This document shows positions 26,073 through 37,903 of a DNA stretch of 64,000 nt, piece after piece. The notes under the pieces are model-generated. The model was not told the DNA's origin. It searched no databases and saw only the letters and a program-made list of their open reading frames with translations. A program made the position numbers and the translations under genes. Source of the DNA: Silene conica (Eukaryota; Streptophyta; Magnoliopsida; Caryophyllales; Caryophyllaceae). The stretch covers positions 82,644,861 to 82,708,860 of the forward strand of contig CM055316.2 of assembly GCA_029255685.2 (NCBI GenBank). Direction: 5' to 3'. Positions within the stretch are counted from its first letter, which is position 1, and each line of letters starts with the position of its first letter.

Positions 26073-26425
26073 TTCCGTTAACCCATTTGATCAAGCAATC
26101 CAACAAAACCATTGTGCATAGAACCCTAATTCTCAAATGAAGCGACATTTTGTATCACATCCTCAGGTTCATCACTCAGAATCTCAGAAAATTATTGATT
26201 TATTTGCGTGAATGTAACATCTTTTCCATAAACTGCTAACAACATCTGAATTCAAGATTCCTTTCATATTCATCGATCCAAATTGAACCAGATTATACAC
26301 AAAATCATCATCAACAACCCGAATCACTATCACAAACAACAATCAACCAACCAAACCCTAAAATCAAACTACTGTAATAAGTAATAACCTAACTACCCTA
26401 ATCAAACAACATTGTCAGCAGCAGC

Positions 26426-27244
26426 TTAAAGGTCGTCATCAGCCGCGGTTGGCTTGCCAGCCTTGCTCTTAGGAAGAAGAAGATTATGAATATTCGGCAT
26501 CACACCACCATTCGCAATGGTAACGTCGCCAAGCAACTTACTCAACTCCTCGTCGTTCCTTACAGCTAACTGTATATGCCTCGGCACAATTCTCGTCTTC
26601 TTGTTATCTCTCGCCGCATTACCAGCCAACTCCAATACCTATATCACACAAATTCTCGTTTAAGACCACAACAAAAACCCTAAACCCTAAAATAAAACCT
26701 AACAAACACCCCAAAACCTGACTCAATTCAAAAGAAACTGAAACTACTCAGACCTAAACCTAAATATATTAATTTGAGCTAATTTTTTTAGCTTTAATTA
26801 ACAAAAATTATAATCTCGATCAAAATCAAAATGAAACGGAAAGTTAGGCAAATCTGATTCAAATCAAATCAATTTAACTCCATCAAAATCTGAATCAAGT
26901 GACCTATCTGCCAATTTTAATTTGAAGTACCTAAATTTTAATCTAGTTCTGGATCTAGACATTGTTTTCAATAAAATTAATTGATTTGTTTGTCGATTAA
27001 TTTAAAATAAGTGTTAATTTGTCAACAACAAATAGCAATTCCGATAAATAAATACCTCAGCAGCGAGGTATTCAAGAACAGCAGCAAGATAAACCGGAGC
27101 ACCAGCACCAACACGCTCAGCATACTTTCCGGCCTTCAAAAACCGAGCAATACGACCAACAGGGAACTGTAACCCAGCTTTACTACTCCTCGATGTCGCC
27201 TTCTTCGCCGAACCGGAACCGAGTGTCTTCCCTCTTCCTGCCAT
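26426..27244 (-). CDS. Histone H2A (HTA1/RAT5-type)
   Basis: Two exons, 27244-27056 and 26638-26426, joined in frame to 133 aa. Starts [20 protein letters not shown]; the histone fold contains [40 protein letters not shown] and [20 protein letters not shown]; the acidic-patch residues and docking segment [14 protein letters not shown] are intact. The tail ends KPTAADDDL without SQEF, so it is not H2A.X, and it lacks the SPKK tails of H2A.W. It forms the nucleosome core with H2B. The single intron sits at the position usual for plant H2A genes and contains an AAACCCTAAACCC-like telo-box (near 26680). Confidence 0.96.
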
Positions 27245-27344
27245 TACGCTAGTGAAGGTAGTGAGTTGTAGTTCAGGTGTTAGAGAGAAAATGAGAAGAA
27301 GATGAAGAAATGTTGTTATGTGGGGTTTGTGATTTGGGTTGGTG

Positions 27345-27352
27345 TATTTATA
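27345..27352 (-). promoter_or_regulatory. TATA box of the H2A gene
   Basis: TATAAATA on the minus strand, about 100 bp before the ATG, giving a leader of roughly 70 nt. An inverted CCAAT-type GATTGGTCC lies just upstream (near 27385). Confidence 0.65.
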
Positions 27353-29547
27353 GGAGATTTGTGTTTGGGTGTTGTGGATTGGACCAATCAGAGTGAAGGA
27401 CACGGATTGTGGATGTGGATCGTTGGATTGGGATTAGATCGACGGTGGGTAGATTTTGGGGATGTTGGATGGCGGGAATGTGGAAATTAAAATTTTGACC
27501 CGATCTCCCGCCGGTTTTGTGTAATTTGTATTCGTATTTTATGTTGGTCATTTATTTTTATTTTTTTGAAATATTTTTTATTCCTGATAAGATGCGAGTA
27601 ATACGGAGTAAGGTAAATAAGTAACTTTAGTAATTCTGGAGTCGTAAAATTGATGTTGAGGAGGGTTGATTGGATAAAAAAGTAGTTGGAAATTTGATAA
27701 TTACGAGTTTAAAATTGGAAATGATTGAAATATTTCGTGTGTCAAACTTGTATTTAATGTAGAGAGTTGTTTTGTAATGATTTAATTTTATTGGATTGAT
27801 TATAAATATTTTAATCAAAATGTACGTATGAGTGGGGCCAGTGATCTACTACTGTCTCACTGTTTGTAAGAGTTGTTGAAGTATCGGGATTACGTAGGTG
27901 TAGAAAAGGAAGCGGGTTTTTCCTTGTATTGATCATATGTTTGGAGAAAAAACTGACACGACACAAGCATAAGAAGATGGGTTTTTATCGTGCCATATTT
28001 GAACATGCTTAGTATTGCTTACAACAAGTCCTCGACTCATGCCTTATGTTTTTGTAGTTTGAACGTGCTTGGGCCGTGTCATGCCTGGGATTGGCACGGT
28101 TTTCTTACTCAAACTTTAGCCCAAACACAATTCGTGAGTGTCATTTTGTGCAAGCTGTGCTAATCCCGAGTTATGGTAAAATGGGTCATAGGTTATGTTG
28201 GGCTATGTCAAGTGTCAACTCTATAGCTCGCGCGCTTGCTATTTTTCCGAGCAGAGCTTGAGTTTCAATATTTTTTTGGCTCGGTGAGTTTCGAGCCGAG
28301 ATTGAACGCGAGTGCAAATTGTGAGACCCATTGATTTGACCCAAATAGTTGGGTTAATTTGACAGATATTTGAGCAGCCCACTCGTTTGCTGAATGCTAA
28401 CACATAGGACATTAGAGGTATAACCGAGGCGACTTGAGTTCGAGCACGCGTAGGCTTGGAATCGGTTCAGAAGCTTGAGCTTGAGCTCGAAATCGGCCCG
28501 AAATTATCCGAGATTAAAAAATCAAACCTCTGAATCAGCTCAAATTAGGCTCGAGCTATATTCGAGCTCGGTTAAATAATTTTTTCTTTACTTTTTTGAA
28601 CTTGCAAGTCAAAATAAAAATAAATATATTTTAATACTAATGCAAATATAAAATACTTATTATATATAAGAAACATATGATTATAAATGTTAAAATGACA
28701 TTTTATTAGGAACAAAAAAAAATTACACCGATTTTGAGCTCTACTAAGCTCGGAATCGGCTCGAATTTGGTCCACCCTGACTCAAAATCGGCTCGGAATT
28801 AGTTTTGACCGATTTCGAGTCGACCTTTGACCGAGCTGATTCCGAGGCTCTACGAACCGGCTTAGATCATTTATAGGCCTATAGGACCTTATTAAGCAAG
28901 AAGCCTTATCATCATGCTGACACATAGGACCATTGACCACCCCTAACTGGGGTAGTCTTATGACGGGTGACCTTCTATATAGGGTTTCAAAATATGCATG
29001 AGTGAGGACAAAATATTCCAAAAAGGACTCATATTAATCTGTTGGATCAGTACATAGCTTGACAAAATACCGTAACTAACCTTTTCAGTCCTAAGTTTCG
29101 ACCATGGTGTTATGTTACGCTATATATATATGCATCTTTGATCAATAAAACCATGGGTCCCCAATTTACCAATACAATTAGTGACACCTAAAGTCCATCA
29201 ATTCTTCTAAGTAAACTAAAACTAAGAAATTAGTAGCTCAAGTAGCGTAAACCGTTCTTAAGAACGCAACACAATGTTGCTTCCCAAACACACATAATTC
29301 CAAGACAATAACTTTGTCCAACTTCCGTCACCAGAATTATGTTCATTATCCAACAACGGGATTGATAACGACACTCGAAGATAACTTGTATTGTCGGCAA
29401 AGAATGTTAGCTGACGCGACTTCATTATCGATCTTCCACGTGTAATCGTTACGTCCCAATTATGTTTATCATACTAATCTTAAGGATTACAATCTTAATT
29501 AATAAGTCAACTAGGGTGTACGTACATAGTATTTATACTATTATGGC
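27353..29547. other. Intergenic upstream of H2A
   Basis: No gene supported. The first few hundred bases are H2A promoter. Further on is A+T-rich DNA and a MITE-like region at 28411-28913 with GCTCGAATCGG-type repeats. Confidence 0.55.
28411..28913. mobile_element. Putative MITE rich in GCTCGG/CGAGC motifs
   Basis: Ends are packed with CTCGGAATCGGCTCG-type units and the centre is A+T-rich, as in the other motif-packed MITEs here. Near-identical segments TGCTAACACATAGGAC (about 28394) and TGCTGACACATAGGACC (about 28917) flank it, which may be a long target duplication or a coincidental repeat. Confidence 0.45.
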
Positions 29548-29555
29548 TATAAATA
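29548..29555 (+). promoter_or_regulatory. Candidate TATA box of the unrecognised gene
   Basis: TATAAATA about 166 bp before the ATG at 29721. Position implies a leader of about 140 nt. Moderate support only. Confidence 0.4.
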
Positions 29556-29720
29556 TATCATCTAACATGTACAATTATACATAAAATAGATCATTATACC
29601 AATTATATCAACCAAACTCGAAAATCCAAATAAAATATTATAACCAAGTCTCGTACCAAATCCTTTATACAGAACCGATCAGATCAGTTCAATTTGTGTC
29701 AAAACTACTTTTATATATAC

Positions 29721-30338
29721 ATGGAGCAAGTTCAAAACAACTCGAATGTGATGACCGCTTATCCGGCTCTACCTCCTTATATATACCCTCGACAACAACC
29801 CGGCCTCTTTGGTGACACGGTAGTAACAAATTATGTACATTCCCTTACTTCTAGTCCATGTTATTATCCTTATTTCATCCCTTACTCTCCTCATCCTCGT
29901 TATGCTTACAGTACAAATTCTTGTATAATACAGTCTGACAATAATAACTTTATTACTGTCAGACCAGCTGTCTTACATGAGACTAACTCTGCTAACGATA
30001 TTGTCCCATATGGGTATCCCTTACGGGAAGACGGACATTATAACAACTCGATTATTGATCCAAGGATAGTAAACCTCTTGGAGCCATTCAGACAACTCTT
30101 CAGCGAGCACGAAGGAACGTTGAAGACGATATTTCCGGGGCTCTATTCGAAGCTTTCCGAGTTCTTCAAGAAGGTTAATTCATTAATCATGGAGAATGTT
30201 AAAATAGAGGGTGAAAAATCAACAAAGAAAACCTTGAAGAGGAGCTTAAGCCTTGGTGATTCATCAACTTGTAAGAATGAAAGGTTTAGGATTCGACCCA
30301 TTGACTCCGAAGATAGTCTAATGCTTTCAAAGCGTTAA
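29721..30338 (+). CDS. Unrecognised single-exon protein, 205 aa
   Basis: Open frame from the first ATG (MEQVQNNSNV) to a stop, 205 aa. I do not recognise a family. The N-terminal half is rich in proline, tyrosine, serine and asparagine (YPALPPYIYPRQQPG; HPRYAYSTNS) and looks disordered. A more structured, probably helical stretch follows (IVNLLEPFRQLFSEHEGTLK, GLYSKLSEFFKKVNSLI). The C-terminus is basic with KKTLKRSLSLGDSS, a possible nuclear signal or phosphorylation site. No signal peptide or membrane segment. It sits in about 1.36 kb that is present downstream of dirigent 1 but missing at the matching place beside dirigent 2, so it was gained in one copy or lost in the other. Length and composition favour a real gene over chance, but expression is unproven. 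Confidence 0.55.
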   Translation: MEQVQNNSNVMTAYPALPPYIYPRQQPGLFGDTVVTNYVHSLTSSPCYYPYFIPYSPHPRYAYSTNSCIIQSDNNNFITVRPAVLHETNSANDIVPYGYPLREDGHYNNSIIDPRIVNLLEPFRQLFSEHEGTLKTIFPGLYSKLSEFFKKVNSLIMENVKIEGEKSTKKTLKRSLSLGDSSTCKNERFRIRPIDSEDSLMLSKR

Positions 30339-30873
30339 AATTACCGTCTCTCAGTAATATTAACGTCAATTCTTATTTAAAACCGTCTTAATATAAAACA
30401 ACTTAGGTTTTCAATCACCTCTATAAAGCAAAAGTAGTTTATATCTTAAGTGCGTTTAAAAAATGTGTACATAGTAGTATAGTATAGTACCTTGTATATA
30501 ATTATTTATTTTGTTATATTTAATTTAATTGTGTACGTAGAGTAATTAAATAATTATGTGTGTTAATTTTTTTTTCTTTTTACATATTTACTGCATAGTA
30601 AATATACCCTGTAAATTATTTGGCATGTAACTTTATTCATTTTTTATTTATATTATGTTCGAGCTTGTATATATTTTTTTAGGTCATACTGAATTCTTAT
30701 TATTTTATCAATTAAATTATTTGACATTTGCGAGCTCATATGTAATTTAATTGTCGTGATATTTATATCTTATTATGTCATCAATTTTCTACTCACTTTT
30801 GTGAGGCGAAAAATTATCATATTCATTTTTTTGCGATAACATATTCAGTTTATTAAAATGCACATTTTCAAAC

Positions 30874-31419
30874 TAGGGGTGAGCAAAAAATTTCGATACG
30901 GTTTTATAATACGAATACGATACGGTATACGGTTTGAATTATACGAATTTCCGTATATACGATACGGAAATCCGTATATACGATACGGTTTTCACAAAAA
31001 CCGTACCGTATCCGGGTCGGGCAAAAACGAAACCGTATATACGGTTTTCGACACGGTTTGGAATTTTTGTATAAAAAAATTAGTGAAACGCAAAGTTCAG
31101 CTTTCAACTTCCACTTTTAATGGTTTTTTATGACTTATTTTACCAACTTATCTTAATAAATACAAAATTAGTCTTTCATTAGAGGTAGATATGTTAGATG
31201 TAATTATTAACACTTGAATAACTACAATATTTAATTGGGCATTTCTCACTAAACCGTATCCGTATATACGGATTCCGTATATACGGTTTTTTCGGGTACA
31301 CGAAAACCGTATATACGGTTAAACCGTATCGGAACCGTATAGTGATTTTTGCGATTTTTAAAACCGTTTACCGATACGGTTTTCAAAACCGTACCCCGGT
31401 ACGGTTTTGCTCACCCCTA
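30874..31419. mobile_element. hAT-like MITE with CGTATATACGG arrays
   Basis: 546 bp with perfect inverted termini TAGGGGTGAGCAAAA / TTTTGCTCACCCCTA and a perfect 8-bp duplication TTTCAAAC (30866-30873, 31420-31427). Both ends are filled with CCGTATATACGGTTT-type units that are themselves palindromic. The corresponding site beside dirigent 2 (near 38436) is empty, so the insertion is younger than the duplication. No coding capacity. Confidence 0.95.
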
Positions 31420-31524
31420 TTTCAAACTATCCTTTTAACATCGTAACATGAAAATCGTCCCAACTTGAAGTACCGAAATTAAATTCACTCGGTAACGCCC
31501 TATCGTCGGCCGATAAATATGGCA

Positions 31525-32085
31525 TTAATGAACAAGAGCAGCATAAGGAGGCCAAAACACCATAAAATCATACTTGTAACAAGTACCCGGTCCACTAAGA
31601 TCAACCACGGACGTAACCATATAACCTTGAGCGAACCGAAAATCGCCGGTCCCACCGACAAACGGAAGTTCCGAAACTTGATTATAATACCCGGTTCCTA
31701 CGTTAATGAGTTCACCTTTGTACCCTTTTAAATTCAATGTTAACCTAGCTACGCATGTAGTACGTTCACCCTCGAAACTCGACGTGACCGCCATGCCCTC
31801 GATGTACCCGAGGACCTTGGAGGTTGGGTCGGGTGTCTCGGTTAGGGGATCAAGGAACGCGAATAGCGAACCAAAGGGGTTCGAGGTTTTGGTAATGCCG
31901 GTTGGTCCAGCCACGCCTTTTACAATGAAATACCCGGTTTTGTTGAATGTTTCGTGTATGTAGAGGGAGAATTTTAGGGTTTTGAGACGGTTTCCGGTCG
32001 CGATGTGGCCGTGTTTGAGGTCATGGGAGAGTGCTAGGGTTGAGAAGACAGCAAGAATTAGGAAGGAGAGTAAGGAGGAAGCCAT
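31525..32085 (-). CDS. Dirigent protein (copy 1)
   Basis: Single exon, 186 aa. Signal peptide about 1-20 (SLLSFLILAVFSTLALS), then a dirigent domain with the family motifs FNKTGYFIVKGVAGP, DPLTETPDPTSKVLGYIEGM, LNLKGYKGELINVG and GGTGDFRFAQGYM. Length is typical for intronless plant dirigent genes. Dirigents are secreted eight-stranded beta-barrel proteins that set the stereochemistry of radical coupling (lignans, gossypol) or cyclisation, without catalysing oxidation themselves. An N-glycosylation sequon NKT is present. It is a close paralogue of the copies at 39131 and 57401. Substrate cannot be read from sequence. Upstream, at 32222-33065, is a 150-165 bp tandem array. Confidence 0.95.
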   Translation of the reverse strand: MASSLLSFLILAVFSTLALSHDLKHGHIATGNRLKTLKFSLYIHETFNKTGYFIVKGVAGPTGITKTSNPFGSLFAFLDPLTETPDPTSKVLGYIEGMAVTSSFEGERTTCVARLTLNLKGYKGELINVGTGYYNQVSELPFVGGTGDFRFAQGYMVTSVVDLSGPGTCYKYDFMVFWPPYAALVH

Positions 32086-32131
32086 GGGATTTGTTAGTTG
32101 AATACTTAATACTTGAAGTCATGTGAGTTGC

Positions 32132-32141
32132 TTATATAGGC
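32132..32141 (-). promoter_or_regulatory. TATA box of dirigent 1
   Basis: GCCTATATAA on the minus strand, 47 bp before the ATG. The same ten bases occur at the corresponding place in all three dirigent genes, so the core promoter was duplicated with them. Confidence 0.7.
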
Positions 32142-32221
32142 AATGTGGGAGGGTTTTAATTCGACGTCATCAGGTGACGCTAACTCATTTCCCTTATAAG
32201 TATGTTGTAATGATGATGTGT

Positions 32222-33065
32222 TAAGGTTTCGGCTTTTTAGCTTTGAATTGACATGTATAGGTCAAGACTCAAGTCACCTGACAAGAAAATTGACTTTATA
32301 ATCAGCGAGTGCCCCTTACAATAACCGAATAACATAAAAACTCAATAACTTTGATTATATGAGGATTAAGAGTTTATAAACGTTTCGTTTTTTAGCTTTG
32401 AATTGACGTGTATGGGTCAAGACTCAAGACACCTGATCAGAAAATCGACTTTATAATCGGGCAGTGCCCCTTAAAATAACCAAATATAACTTACTCAATA
32501 ACTTTGATTATATGAGAATTAAGACTTTATAAAGGTTTCGTTTTTTAGCTTTGAATTGACATGTATGAGTCAAGACTCAAGACTCAAGACACCTGATCAG
32601 AAAATCGACTTTATAATCAGCCAGTGCCGCTTACAATAACCGAATAACATAAAAACTCGATAACTTTGATATATATGAGGATTAAGACTTTATAAACGTT
32701 TCTTTTTTTAGCTTTGAATTGACATGTATGGGTCAAGACTCAAGACACCTGATCATAAAATCGACTTTATAATCAGCCAATTCCCCTTACAATAACCGAA
32801 TAACATAAAAACTCGATAACTTTGATTATACGAGGATTAAGACTTTATAAACGTTTCGTTTTTTAGCTTTGAATTGACATGTATGGGTCAAGACTCAAGA
32901 CACGTGATCAGAAAATCGACTTTATAATCAGCCAGTGCCGCTTACAATAGCCGAATAACTTAAAAACTCGATAACTTTGATTATATGAGAATTAAGACTT
33001 TATAATCAGCAAGTGCCTCTTATAATAACCGAATAACTTCCAAACTCGATAACTTTGATTATATG
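32222..33065. repeat. Tandem array of about 155-165 bp units upstream of dirigent 1
   Basis: Five nearly complete units and a partial one, recognisable by TTTAGCTTTGAATTGAC at about 32236, 32391, 32544, 32707 and 32872, each followed by GTCAAGACTCAAG, ATCGACTTTATAATC and CGATAACTTTGATTATA. Copies are about 90% alike by eye. It starts about 140 bp upstream of the dirigent 1 ATG and is not seen upstream of dirigent 2 or 3. Confidence 0.9.
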
Positions 33066-33959
33066 AAAATGTACATTATATCAACTTTGAGTCTATTTAC
33101 GATTTTGGCTGAAAACCCGACTATACTTAAATCACCTGATGATTACAACAATCACCAACGTTATATAAACAATTAAGAACAAGTTAATGGATTACGTCGT
33201 ACTAAAGTTTTGGTAATAATGTTATTTTAGATGCATTATTACGCTAAAGACAGCCATTCTTTTATGGATGGTCCGGTGATAAAGACATCCATTTGCCTTT
33301 AGACAATTGACAGTTCTATGCAGTATCACGCTAATGACTAAATATTTACAAGTGGAAACGGGTCGGGTCTTCGAACTAGTGATTAATTAGGGGGTCTAAC
33401 TTTATGTATATTTAATATTCAATTATCAATTTAAGAAAAACCGAATAATAATTTCACACATAAATATGAAAAATCAGACGAGGCCGGCCTGCCCGGCCTC
33501 GTCTCAGTACGTGCAGCTTGTGGGTAATGCAAATCAAATGGATCTGTTGTGAGCCCGTTTACTTGACCCAAAATTAATGGGTTAATTTTGCCTTAATTAG
33601 CTTGGCCCATTAATAATTTGAATGAGTCATGTTATAAATATATTACTCCGTATGTCTTATCTTAATTTAATTTAACTAATCATTTCATATTAAGACAACA
33701 TAGAGACATATTTATTTTAGTTTTAACTTAAAAAATTAAGATAAATATTAATTTGGTCTTATTTGCACTATTATAATCAAATTTTGTTATTCGGGCTGAA
33801 TCTGATTAGTTAATATCGGATAAAGGTTTGTTCGGGTCGGTTCAAACAAGGTTTAGGTTAGGACAAATAAGGTAATTTTCAGTTGTCAATTGATCTCTCG
33901 TTAGTCGGGTTGATCTCGGTTCATTCAGCTCAATATTTGTTTGATTAATAGAAGTTATA
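33066..33959. other. Intergenic
   Basis: No gene seen. A+T-rich DNA with a GC-rich inverted repeat at about 33479-33503 (GAGGCCGG-CCTGC-CCGGCCTC) and short GGGTCGG-type relics. Confidence 0.5.
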
Positions 33960-34974
33960 GGCCCTGTTTAACATATTGATCAATTTTTGGCATATTCAAA
34001 AGTTTTAGCATGTTTAACCAGTCAATATGTTAATTTGAGTGTTTGGTAATAAACATATTGAAAAAGCATATTTGAGAGTCAATATGTTGCTTACCTAACA
34101 TATTGGTTACTGGTTCGCATATTCTAAATTAGAAAATTTACTACATTTTACAAAGAAAACTAACAATCTACTAATAATCGTAATCTAATAGTTACTAAAC
34201 ACTCAAATTAATTCTGCTAATTATAATATGCTAGTCAAACCTTCTGTTTAAATCTGTCATTTATAGACTCTGTTTGGTAAACAACATATTGGCCAAGTTT
34301 CAGCATATTTGAGAGATTTAGCATGTTTGACTTACCAATATGCTATTATGAGTGTTTGGTTAATAACATATTGAAATAGTATATTAGGGTCCAATATGCT
34401 ATTTTACTATATATTACTTCTACCTGCATATTGGATTAGCATATTAGAAAGAAAAAAATTGTCTTAGCTTATTTACCCTCTTAATAAAATACTAACATTC
34501 TTTTTATATATTTAATAAATAATTTCTTCATGTCCTTATACTACCTCCATTCAAATCCACTCTACCACTTTACTTTTTCACATTTGCCAACGCGTGTTTT
34601 ACGCGGTAAATATCGTCAACTACTTATTTGCGAAAATTATAAAAGTTAGATATTTTTAATGTTCTCGTAAAGACGAATCAAACAAAATCCACGTGAATAT
34701 ATTTTAACTTATGCATTGATCGGAAATCGAAATTGAATGCTAACTTGTGAATAGTGTGTAAAATTGAAAGTGGTAGTGTGAATTTGAATGGAGGAAGTAT
34801 GTCATTTTACAAAGATTCTAGACAATCTGCTAATATAAACTGTCAATTACCAAACATCTCTAAAATAATTCTGCTAAATAAACTAGTCAAATCCGCTAAA
34901 TCATTCTGCTAGTCAAATCTGCTTTTTAAATCTGCTTCTGCCAATATTAATCCGATGTTTACCAAACAGGGCCA
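33960..34974. mobile_element. Nested Harbinger-like MITEs (GGCCCTGTTTGG family)
   Basis: Begins GGCCCTGTTTAACATATTG and ends ACCAAACAGGGCC. A second start of the same family (CTCTGTTTGGTAAACAACAT) at about 34268 shows one copy inserted into another. A Stowaway-like element (34541-34797) sits inside. Related copies: 38613-38963 and 53953-54329. Confidence 0.65.
34541..34797. mobile_element. Stowaway-like MITE, nested
   Basis: Ends CTACCTCCATTCAAAT / AATTTGAATGGAGGAAG flanked by TA on both sides; same family as 1476-1716. Lies inside the 33960-34974 element, so it is the younger insertion. Confidence 0.75.
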
Positions 34975-34979
34975 TCTTA

Positions 34980-37903
34980 TCTATATAATTACTGAATCAT
35001 TTTAGAAGCGCTCGACGCGCCACGTCATCAATGCCATTGTGATTTTTTTAAAATTCTCTCAGGTGGGTCCTGCAATTTCTTTTATGAATTTCCTAAGAAA
35101 TAACCGCCTGAAATTCTAAATATATACCTGATATCGTAGTTTAGGAAATCTTACGTAACATTTTTTATATAGATTCGTAAACATGAAATTTTACGAAAAA
35201 CTCGTGTAAAATTGCGTAATTCATTTGCACAACTATTTTGATTTTACAAAAATAAACCGTAAATTTTACGTAATGATTAATAGCGGGATTGAATATACCT
35301 GTGGATAATTAATAATTTGCACAACTATTTTAACATTAAAACTGTTTATGGTATTAAAATTTTAGAATAAACCGCAATTTCATTTATGAATTTCCTGAGA
35401 AATAACCGTCTGAAATTCTAAATAAATACCTGATAACGTTGTTTAAGAAATATTACGTAACATCTTATCTATATTAATGCTAAATCATTTCTTGCATTTT
35501 CCTTCACCCACGTCACCTTAAACATGCCCTTTTTTTCTTTTTTCTTTTTTCTTTTTCTTTTAATAAAAAACATGGGACCCGCCAAAATACAAATTGATTT
35601 ACTTCCAATGTAAAAGTAAAAACTTTACGTTTTCGACAAAAAAAAATTATTGATTAGAAACGAATACGGAATTAATTATAACAAAAAAATTCAGTACAAT
35701 TTTTTTGCAAAAGTATATAATATATAATACTTTAAAATAATGAATAAAATAAAATACAATGAAATACATGAACTATACAATTTACAATTTACAACATTGT
35801 TAAAAAAAATACAAAATGTATATAAATATATGATTATCTCATTTTTAATTTATGTTCAATCACATATACCGTTCCAAATGTCATGCGTAATATTTATGTT
35901 CAACCAAAAAAATTAAAATTAAAAACTCATCTTAAACAAGGCTTTTTCTTTTTTTTTTTAGAAAACGTGGCACCCGCCAAAATACAGATTGATTTAATTT
36001 CAATGTAAAAATAAAAAGTTTACGTTTTCGACACAAAAATTATTGATTAGAAATGAATACAAAGTTAATTACAACAAAAAAATTCAGTACATATTTGCAT
36101 AAATATAACTAAAATAAGACGCTTTGTATAATATTTAATTATATTGATAATTTTATCAAAAAATTGTTATAATACCAAGTTTAAATGAAAACAGGTATAA
36201 CATGTATTAAGACAATTTAAAAATTGCAGGGGTTAATATTTAAATTGTCTTATAATTAAACTAATAACAATATTTTTAAGCAACCCGTGCATTTTTTATT
36301 ATATTTAGACTGTTTTAGTTAATTTTAACAAGTAACCCGTGCATTTTTGTTATAATATCATGTTAAATTTGTTATAATATTTTGCAACAATAAGTAATAA
36401 ATTACAATAACAACTAAAATAAAATTACAATCAAATACATGAACTGATACAATTACAATTTACAATATTGTTACAAAAAAATACAAAATGTATATAAATA
36501 ACTGATTATCTCATAAATATTCATGTTCAATCAAATATATCGGTCCAATTGTCATGCGTAATATTTATGTTCAAGAAGATATATTGTTCTATATGTCATG
36601 CATAATATTTGATATTTATATATCGTACTGATTTATAATAATATTTTTGTAAAAACTAATATCTTCTATATTTTAATAATTCAACATAACATGAAAATAA
36701 AATCTAGAAAACTCGACTAATCATCCATTGTCATCGTCATATATATAAGAATAAACTTGACAATGAAAAAAAAAAACCATGACAAAATACCTAATACCAT
36801 ACCAGTTAAACTACAAGTTAAAAATACTAATTTAATTTATTTTATGATAACAAACGTTTTATGTTAAATGTATTCAATATATTCACATATTTTATCTTTA
36901 TTAATATAGAAAAATTTAAAACAAATATGTGCATCAACAAGAATGATGAAAAAATTAGTTAACGAAAAACCACTTAGGTTTATGTTATATGTACTTATGT
37001 ACATGATTTGTGCGTAAGTATTAAAAAATAACGATGAATTGTTGGTAAATCGATAAAAGCAGGACCCACAACAAAGATGAAATAGTTAAATAACGAGAAC
37101 CGCCTTGGTTTATGTTTAGTACGTAAAAGATTCCGTTTATGATTTGTACGTAAATATTAAAAATAACGATGGTCGGTACGTAAAGATTAAATAATGATTT
37201 ATGAATAATAATCTTATCTGTATAAAACCAATATCATTAAAATACCACAAAATTCTAGCATAAAACTTCATGGATGAAAATTTTAATTACGGTAAAAAGT
37301 AACTATTCAAGAGTTTATGCGTAAAGCTTCACATAAATATTATTTGAAAAAAACGCTCCAAATATTAAACTGATAACAAAAAGACCAACAATACCATAAT
37401 AGATACGAGTACTTCACATTTACAAAAACACGAGTAATAACGGGCTTTTGGGGCAGTCATATTTTTTTTTCTCTGATAAGGTAAAAAACTATATTGATCC
37501 CTAGAGTATCACCAACCTATTTCATTATTTTGAATGAGGTAAGTTGAAACTATCGGCATTCAAACCATCTCCAAAGAATTCGACATGTTGACAACTCTGA
37601 TTTATGAGTGCGTTGTGACAATGAAAAATGAATATATAACGAAGAAAATTTTGAAATTTTTGTATTAACATTTACTTATCATTGTATATTGTAATTCTGT
37701 TATGATATTTCAAATTTATATAGATTGATTGCGTTTTGATATACTTTAAATATAAACTGTATGTTAATATTACAATATTTTTAGTATATCGATCATATAA
37801 AATTATATTACAAATCGAAAATTGAAAATATGACTAATAATTATTCATAAATAACAATACTTGAACCTGCAATCCCGTGCAATTTGCACGGGTTTAAAAC
37901 TAG
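34980..37903 (+). mobile_element. Probable non-autonomous Helitron
   Basis: Left end TCTATATAATTACTGAATC directly after an A; right end has the perfect hairpin CCCGTGCA-ATT-TGCACGGG (37874-37892), then TTTAAAACTAGT, i.e. the CTAG/T terminus with host T. These are the classic plant Helitron signals and there is no target duplication. The interior is non-coding and contains diverged internal repeats (about 35560-35930 against 35950-36600). A second left-end-like TCTATATTAATGCTAAATC at about 35470 suggests one Helitron inside or next to another, so the exact left end is uncertain. Confidence 0.65.

Noticed and set aside
29694-29720. Longer form of the orphan gene starting at 29694
   Set aside because: The codon there is TTG; the first ATG is at 29721.
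31706-31963. Plus-strand frame opposite dirigent 1 (also at 39327 and 57582)
   Set aside because: Antisense shadow of the conserved dirigent coding region; it recurs in all three copies because the sense strand is conserved.
32222-33065. CRISPR-like regular repeats
   Set aside because: Units are contiguous without unique spacers, and the genome is a plant; it is an ordinary tandem array.
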